A stretch of 21,244 nt of DNA, from the NCBI GenBank assembly GCA_011390455.1, contig JAABSI010000050.1, positions 1 to 21,244 on the forward strand, in the 5' to 3' direction. This DNA comes from Trueperaceae bacterium. Its GTDB lineage: Bacteria; Deinococcota; Deinococci; Deinococcales; Trueperaceae. The position numbers and the translations under genes are program-made. Every line of letters starts with the position of its first letter. Position 1 is the stretch's first letter. Positions 17,119 to 21,244 of this stretch are shown piece by piece. A model generated the notes under the pieces. It had not been told where the DNA came from, did not search any database, and saw only the letters and a program-made list of their open reading frames with translations.

Positions 17119-17974
17119 CGCCGTCCCCGCGCGCGACGCCCCCGGCCCGCTGACCGCCCTCGGGGTGGTGCGCGGCTTGCTCGCGCGCCATGCCGTCGGC
17201 GCCGACCCCAGCTTCGGCCAGAACTTCCTGGTCGACGACGCCGCCTTGCGCGGCATCGTCGCGGCGGCCGACGTGGGCCCCGACGACGAGGTCTGGGAAG
17301 TGGGCCCCGGCCTGGGCACCCTCACGCGCGAGCTCGCGCGCCGCGCCGCGCGGGTGGTCGCCGTCGAGCTCGACCGCCGGATGCTCCCCGTGCTCGCCGA
17401 GACGCTGGCGCCCTGGCCGCACGTCGAGGTGCGGCATGCCGACGCCCTCCACGTCGACTTCGCAGCCGCCGCCCCGGGGGCCCTGTTCGTCGCCAACCTC
17501 CCCTACAACGTCGGGACCGCGGTCCTGAGCCGGGTCCTGACCGCCGGACGCTTCCGCCGCGCCGTGGTGTTGGTGCAGCGCGAGGTCGGCGACCGCCTGG
17601 TGGCCGCGCCCGGCACGCCGGCGTACGGCAGCCTGAGCCTGTGGGTCGCGCACCACGGGCGCGCGCGGGTGGTGCGGCTCGTCCCGCCCGGCGCCTTCCA
17701 TCCGCCGCCGAAGGTCACGTCCGCCGTCGTCCGCATCGACCTCGACCGCGACGCCGTCCCGGACGAGCGCACCTTCGCGCTCGTGCGGGACGCCTTCCGG
17801 CACCGGCGCAAGACGCTCGTCGCGAACCTCCGCGCGGTCGGTCAACCGGCCGAGCACGTGCGCGCGGTCCTCGAGGCCCAGGGCCTCGACCCCAGGGTCC
17901 GCGCGGAGGCGCTCGACCTCGCCACCTTCCGCCGGTTGGCCGCCGCGCTCGCGCCACCCGACGTCGCCGGCTGA
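17084..17974 (+). CDS. rsmA: 16S rRNA (A1518/A1519) dimethyltransferase RsmA/KsgA
   Basis: A protein of 296 residues that dimethylates two adjacent adenines in helix 45 of 16S rRNA during small-subunit assembly, using S-adenosylmethionine. It shows FGQNFLVD (44-51), SAM-binding EVGPGLGTLT (72-81), catalytic NLPY (138-141), PPGAFHPPPKVTSAVVR, and the C-terminal RHRRKTL block. It closely follows the Thermus KsgA pattern, including the ending RVRAEALDLATFRRL. The ATG at 17084 lies inside the end of carD (35-base overlap); no better in-frame start codon occurs before the conserved region, and a ribosome site is weak. If this start is right, the N-terminus has a poorly conserved Pro/Ala-rich stretch of about 20 residues. 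It is probably expressed through coupling to carD. Confidence 0.95.
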   Translation: MTSSPSASPAPDAVPARDAPGPLTALGVVRGLLARHAVGADPSFGQNFLVDDAALRGIVAAADVGPDDEVWEVGPGLGTLTRELARRAARVVAVELDRRMLPVLAETLAPWPHVEVRHADALHVDFAAAAPGALFVANLPYNVGTAVLSRVLTAGRFRRAVVLVQREVGDRLVAAPGTPAYGSLSLWVAHHGRARVVRLVPPGAFHPPPKVTSAVVRIDLDRDAVPDERTFALVRDAFRHRRKTLVANLRAVGQPAEHVRAVLEAQGLDPRVRAEALDLATFRRLAAALAPPDVAG

Positions 17975-18025
17975 CCGCGGCAGGCGTCCGGTTCGCGGGC
18001 GCGCGCCGTGGCCGGGAACGCGCGC

Positions 18026-18031
18026 TATACT
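18026..18031 (+). promoter_or_regulatory. -10 element of the pfkB-family operon
   Basis: TATACT is the best -10 match in this gap and stands out in very GC-rich DNA. A -35 box is not recognisable at 17 bases upstream. The expected leader is about 60 bases and includes the hairpin at 18065-18084. Confidence 0.5.
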
Positions 18032-18064
18032 GCCCCGGCGACGCACGCAGACGCGCGGCACGTC

Positions 18065-18084
18065 CCCGGGGCCGATGCCCCGGG
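18065..18084 (+). promoter_or_regulatory. Leader hairpin that captures part of the ribosome-binding site
   Basis: CCCGGGGC (18065-18072) and GCCCCGGG (18077-18084) are exact complements around a CGAT loop. The second arm ends in the first GGG of the Shine-Dalgarno GGGAGGAG (18082-18089) of the kinase gene at 18098, so folding would partly hide the ribosome site. Confidence 0.5.
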
Positions 18085-18097
18085 AGGAGATGGGTGC

Positions 18098-19063
18098 ATG
18101 GCTGAGATCTTGGTGGTCGGCGACGCGACGGTCGACCAGATGTACTTCGTGGACGTCTTGCCCGAGCTCGGTGGCGAGGTCACCGCGCTGCGGGCCGTGA
18201 TGGAGCCCGGCGGCGCCGGCGGCACCATCGCGACCGCGCTCGCTCGCCTCGGCCACGACGTCGCGATCGCGACGCGCGTCGGCACCGGCCCCTTCTCCGA
18301 CCTCGCGCTCAAGCACCTGCGCGCGGCCGGCGTCGACCGGACCCTGGTCCAATCCGACCCCCATCTGCAGACGAGCAGCGTCACCATCCTGATCACCCCG
18401 GACGGACAGCGCACGATGATCGGGGCGAGCGGCGCATCGCGCTACCTCGACGTCGAGTTCCTCGAGCGAGGCCACATCGTGAAGCGCGACGCCCTGGTGG
18501 TCAGCGCGTACAGCCTGATGGGTGGTCCGCAGCGCGCGTACGCGCTGCAGGCCCTGGCGACCGCGAAGGACGCCGGCGTCCGCACCTTCGTCGACATGGG
18601 CACCGGGGCCGTCAACGCCCTCCAGGATCGACTGATGCCGCTGCTCGACGGCGTCGAGGTGGTCCTGATGAACGAGAAGGAGCTCTTCGCGCTCACCGGG
18701 CGCGCCTCGATCTCCGATGCGGTCGCCGGGCTCCAGGAGCGGGGCATCGAGCGGGTCGTGGTCAAGGTCGGCGAGATGGGCTCGATCGTGGTGACCCCGG
18801 AGCGCTCCGAGCTCGTCGAAGCGCTCGAGATCGAGGGCGTCGTCGACACGACCGGCGCGGGCGACGTGTACACGGCGGCCTTCGTGGGCGCGCTGCTCGA
18901 CGGGCACGACCTGCTCGGCGCGGCGTGGATCGGCAACGTCGCCGGCGCGCTGACGGCCACCGAGATCGGGGCGCAGCGGCGCGTCGTCGACCGCGAGGCG
19001 CTGGCCGAGCACGAGCACGCGGCACCCGCGCCGAACGGGCGGCGCACCCCGCTCCGTCGCTGA
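18098..19063 (+). CDS. PfkB-family carbohydrate/nucleoside kinase
   Basis: A protein of 321 residues with the ribokinase fold. The first family signature region has EPGGAGGTIATALARLG (36-52). The second signature, DTTGAGDVYTAAFVGALL (250-267), contains the anion hole and catalytic base D256. An NEKE motif at 192-195 fits the Mg/phosphate site. The family phosphorylates sugars, sugar phosphates or nucleosides with ATP in the cytoplasm. The substrate cannot be read from sequence; ribose, a deoxy-sugar or an uncommon ketose are all possible. The ATG at 18098 follows GGGAGGAG by eight bases. The stop overlaps the next gene (TGATG), so it heads a coupled trio with an S41-type protein and an MBL-fold protein. 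Confidence 0.9.
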   Translation: MAEILVVGDATVDQMYFVDVLPELGGEVTALRAVMEPGGAGGTIATALARLGHDVAIATRVGTGPFSDLALKHLRAAGVDRTLVQSDPHLQTSSVTILITPDGQRTMIGASGASRYLDVEFLERGHIVKRDALVVSAYSLMGGPQRAYALQALATAKDAGVRTFVDMGTGAVNALQDRLMPLLDGVEVVLMNEKELFALTGRASISDAVAGLQERGIERVVVKVGEMGSIVVTPERSELVEALEIEGVVDTTGAGDVYTAAFVGALLDGHDLLGAAWIGNVAGALTATEIGAQRRVVDREALAEHEHAAPAPNGRRTPLRR

Positions 19064-20064
19064 TGCGCCGGGTCGCTGCGGCGCTCCTGGCGATCGCCTG
19101 CACCGCGGCGGCGCTGGCCCAAACGTCGCCAGCGCGCGTCGGCGACGATCCGCGCTTCGACGCCGCCTGGCGGCTGGTCGCCGAGCGCTACTGGGACCTG
19201 ACGCAGGTGGCGGTCGACTGGGACGACGCCCGGACCCGCTTCGGGTCGCGCCCGAACGATGCCGACGACGCCGTCGACCGCGCCCTCGAGGACCTGTACG
19301 AGGCGCTCGGCGACGACCACAGCCGGTACGTGCCGGCGTCGCGGGTCGACGAACTGCGCGCCGAGTTGGGCGATCTCCCCTGCGTCGGCGTGTTCGGTGC
19401 GGCGCCCTGGGACGCGCTCCACGCCCAAGGCGGCGCGGCCGCGCCGCTCGGGGCCCCGGACGCCCCGGCCGACCTCCGGACGAGCGGTCCGATCGACTAC
19501 GGCCAGTACCCGGACGGCGTCGGCTACGTGCGGGTGCCCGACCTCGTGCGCGCCGGCACCGCCGAAGGGCTGCGCACGGCGGTCGAGGACCTGGAGCGCG
19601 CGGGGGCGGCAGGCTTGATCCTCGATCTGCGCGGCAACCCCGGGGGCCGGCTGGTGACGATGATGCAAGCGGCGGGCGTCTTCACGCGCGGCTTCTTGTG
19701 GCGGGCGCTGACGCGCTGGTCGCTCCCGCTCCCCTACCCCGCGCTGGGGACCCCCGCCACCGCGCTGCCGCTGGTCGTGCTGATCGACGGCGACGTCCAC
19801 TCCGCCGCGGAGGGCCTTGCGGGTGCGCTCCAGGCGAACGGGCGTGCGCGCGTCGTCGGCGCCACCAGCGCCGGGAACGTCGAAGCCGTGCTCCCCTTCT
19901 GCCTGCGCGACGGATCCCAGGCATGGCTCGCCACCGGCGTCCTCGCCCCGCTGCGCGGCGCGACCTGGGAAGGGCGCGGCGTCGAGCCGGACCTGGCGGT
20001 CGACCCGGGCGCCGCGGTCGAGGCCGCGCGCGCGCTGCTGCGGGCCGACGCCACGCGCCCATGA
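19063..20064 (+). CDS. Exported S41-family peptidase-like protein without PDZ domain
   Basis: A protein of 333 residues with a signal peptide (hydrophobic 5-18, cleavage after ALA near residue 19). It has S41/C-terminal processing protease features: GDDHSRY (83-89), GVGYVRV (152-158), LDLRGNPGG (187-195), and the nucleophile region IDGDVHSAAE (241-250) with Ser247 and Glu250. Two things are unusual. The stretch between the N-terminal helices and the core (about 104-150) is too short for a normal PDZ domain, and the segment where CtpA-type enzymes have the catalytic lysine reads GATSAGN. It may act as a tricorn-type Ser/Glu hydrolase or be inactive. It probably acts in the periplasm. It overlaps the kinase gene by one base (TGATG) and the next gene by four (ATGA). 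Confidence 0.85.
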   Translation: MRRVAAALLAIACTAAALAQTSPARVGDDPRFDAAWRLVAERYWDLTQVAVDWDDARTRFGSRPNDADDAVDRALEDLYEALGDDHSRYVPASRVDELRAELGDLPCVGVFGAAPWDALHAQGGAAAPLGAPDAPADLRTSGPIDYGQYPDGVGYVRVPDLVRAGTAEGLRTAVEDLERAGAAGLILDLRGNPGGRLVTMMQAAGVFTRGFLWRALTRWSLPLPYPALGTPATALPLVVLIDGDVHSAAEGLAGALQANGRARVVGATSAGNVEAVLPFCLRDGSQAWLATGVLAPLRGATWEGRGVEPDLAVDPGAAVEAARALLRADATRP

Positions 20065-20921
20065 ACCCGGGGGCGGCGCCGCAGCGGGTCGCGCCTGGGG
20101 TCTGGGGGGTGGCGCTCGCCACCCGGACCCTCCCGCCCTGGCCCGCGACGAACGCCTACCTCGTCGGGACCGGCGGCGTCGGCTGGCTCGTCGACCCGGG
20201 CGCCGGCGACGCCGAGGCGCTCGCCGCGCTCGAGGCGCTGGTCGCGGCGGCCGAGGTCCGGACCCTCAAAGGGGTGCTCCTGACGCACGGCCACCCGGAC
20301 CACGTCGGCGGGGTCGAGGCGTCCGTCGCCCGCTTCGGGCTCGATGCGGTCCTCGCGCACCCGAGCGCCCTCCCGGGGCTCCCGGCCGGCCTGCCGGTGC
20401 GCGCCCTGCAGGGCGGTCGCCGGCTGGTGGCCGGCGGGGCGGTCGTCGACGCGCTCGCGACCCCTGGGCACGCCTCCGACCACCTGGCCTTCGGGGTCGA
20501 GGCGGACCAGGCGCGCACGCTCGTCGCCGGCGATCTGGTCGCGGGTTCGGGCTCGATCTGGGTGGGGGCGCCGGACGGCGACGTGGCCGACTACCTCGCC
20601 AGCCTCGAGCGCGCGGCGGCGTGGGGGCCGGAGCGCGTCGCCCCGGCCCACGGGCCGACCCGCGACGACGGTGCGGCGGTCCTCCACGCGGCCCGACGGC
20701 ACCGCTTGGCACGCGAGGCGGCGATCTGGTCGGCGCTCGAGGGGGGCCCCGCGCGGCTCGATGCGCTGCGCGAGCGCGTCTACGGCGCGCTCGACCCAAC
20801 GGTCGCCGCGTTCGCCGACCGCGCCCTGCTCGCGCACCTCGCCAAGCTGATGCGGGAGACCCGGGTCGACCACGTCGGCGCGGGCCCCGAAGGCCCGTAC
20901 GCCCGCCGCGCCGCCGGCTGA
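20061..20921 (+). CDS. LACTB2-like metallo-beta-lactamase-fold hydrolase
   Basis: A protein of 286 residues with the complete binuclear zinc site of the fold: H76, H78, D80 and H81 in THGHPDHVGG, H137 in TPGHASDH, D158 in AGDLV and H197 in PAHG. The block following D158 (SGSIWVGAPDGDVADYLASLERA) and the C-terminal winged-helix-like region (LRERVYGALDPTV...LLAHLAKLMRETRVDHV) fit the LACTB2 subgroup, whose human member is an endoribonuclease. Bacterial members are mostly uncharacterised, so RNA or a thioester/ester could be the substrate. The ATG overlaps the stop of the S41-type gene. No signal peptide is seen, so it is cytoplasmic. Its stop is only 13 bases from the convergent thrC stop. Confidence 0.88.
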   Translation: MNPGAAPQRVAPGVWGVALATRTLPPWPATNAYLVGTGGVGWLVDPGAGDAEALAALEALVAAAEVRTLKGVLLTHGHPDHVGGVEASVARFGLDAVLAHPSALPGLPAGLPVRALQGGRRLVAGGAVVDALATPGHASDHLAFGVEADQARTLVAGDLVAGSGSIWVGAPDGDVADYLASLERAAAWGPERVAPAHGPTRDDGAAVLHAARRHRLAREAAIWSALEGGPARLDALRERVYGALDPTVAAFADRALLAHLAKLMRETRVDHVGAGPEGPYARRAAG

Positions 20922-20934
20922 CCGCCGTCGGCCC

Positions 20935-21244
20935 TCAAGCGGCGAGCACGGCGCGCAGCGCCTCGCGGAGCGCATCGAGCGAGGCCGCGACCGGGCGCTC
21001 CTGCTTGGGCGCGGCCGCCAGCGCATCGAGCAGCGGATCTCGGGCCTCGACGCCGGGCAGCGCCCGCGCCACCACCTCCGGGAACTTCGCCGGGTGGGCC
21101 GTCGCGAGGACCACCCGCGGCGCCCCCCGGTCGTGGCGCGTGCGGTCGCGCGCCGCCGCCTCGAGCCCGACGGCCGTATGCGGGCAGACGAGCACGCCGT
21201 GGTCGTGCCACGTCGCGGCGATCCGCGCGAGCGTCGCGTCGTCG
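20935..21244 (-). CDS. thrC: Threonine synthase, C-terminal fragment (partial)
   Basis: The reading frame enters from the right edge and covers the last 102 residues. It contains DDATLARIAATWHDHG, then VLVCPHTAVGLEAA and VVLATAHPAKFPEVV, a C-terminal pattern characteristic of threonine synthase. The enzyme is PLP-dependent and converts O-phosphohomoserine to threonine in the cytoplasm. The PLP lysine and most of the protein lie outside the window. The stop TGA is at 20937-20935. It is convergent with the MBL-fold gene with only 13 bases between stops and no room for a separate terminator. Confidence 0.9.
   Translation of the reverse strand, partial: DDATLARIAATWHDHGVLVCPHTAVGLEAAARDRTRHDRGAPRVVLATAHPAKFPEVVARALPGVEARDPLLDALAAAPKQERPVAASLDALREALRAVLAA

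Noticed and set aside
18008..18097. Extended N-terminus of the PfkB-family kinase
   Set aside because: It would span the -10 element and leader hairpin; ATG 18098 has a good ribosome site, and MAEILVVGDATVD is the normal family start.

Overview
The window is very GC-rich (roughly 70% or more by eye), gene-dense, and reads as bacterial chromosome from the Deinococcota (Deinococcus-Thermus phylum), most likely a deep branch such as Trueperaceae. This placement is an inference from protein resemblance and architecture. The evidence is a V/A-type ATPase operon beginning at the left edge, a CarD/CdnL regulator close to the Thermus form, RuvB and RsmA carrying Thermus-like sequence blocks, a sugar-binding protein that reads like the Thermus trehalose/maltose-binding protein, and several genes whose only upstream signal is a TANNNT -10 element 6-7 bases before the start codon (leaderless mRNAs, common in this phylum). 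No tRNA, rRNA, CRISPR array, insertion sequence or prophage gene was seen.

Left part (1-3017, minus strand): a purine-type phosphoribosyltransferase, DNA primase (dnaG), then the V-ATPase stalk subunit gene (atpG-type) and the first 13 codons of subunit I, running off the left edge. A strong promoter lies just after dnaG and is followed at once by a strong intrinsic terminator within the ATPase leader. Divergently, on the plus strand, are a MATE efflux transporter (3145-4728), ruvB (4825-5811) and, overlapping the end of ruvB, a DUF4388 protein with a degenerate receiver domain (5808-6857).

Middle (6858-12836): a carbohydrate ABC uptake operon (malE-, malF- and malG-type genes). It has its own promoter, an operator-like palindrome, a terminator-like hairpin in the leader and a 15-bp hairpin between malE and malF. 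No MalK ATPase gene is present, so the ATPase is presumably encoded elsewhere. Next come a leaderless ABC exporter half-transporter and a convergent osmC-type peroxidase whose stop codon overlaps that of the exporter.

Right part (12967-21244): leaderless uvrB, with an unrecognised exported membrane protein coupled by an ATGA overlap; the transcription regulator CarD overlapping rsmA (16S rRNA dimethyladenosine transferase); then a tightly coupled trio of a PfkB-family kinase, an S41-type peptidase-like protein and a LACTB2-like metallo-beta-lactamase-fold protein. Finally the 3' end of thrC is read convergently from the right edge. Most genes are housekeeping. The least explained pieces are the two hypothetical genes translationally coupled to DNA-repair genes (DUF4388/pseudo-receiver with ruvB, membrane protein with uvrB) and the two promoter-then-terminator leaders in front of the ATPase and sugar-uptake operons.
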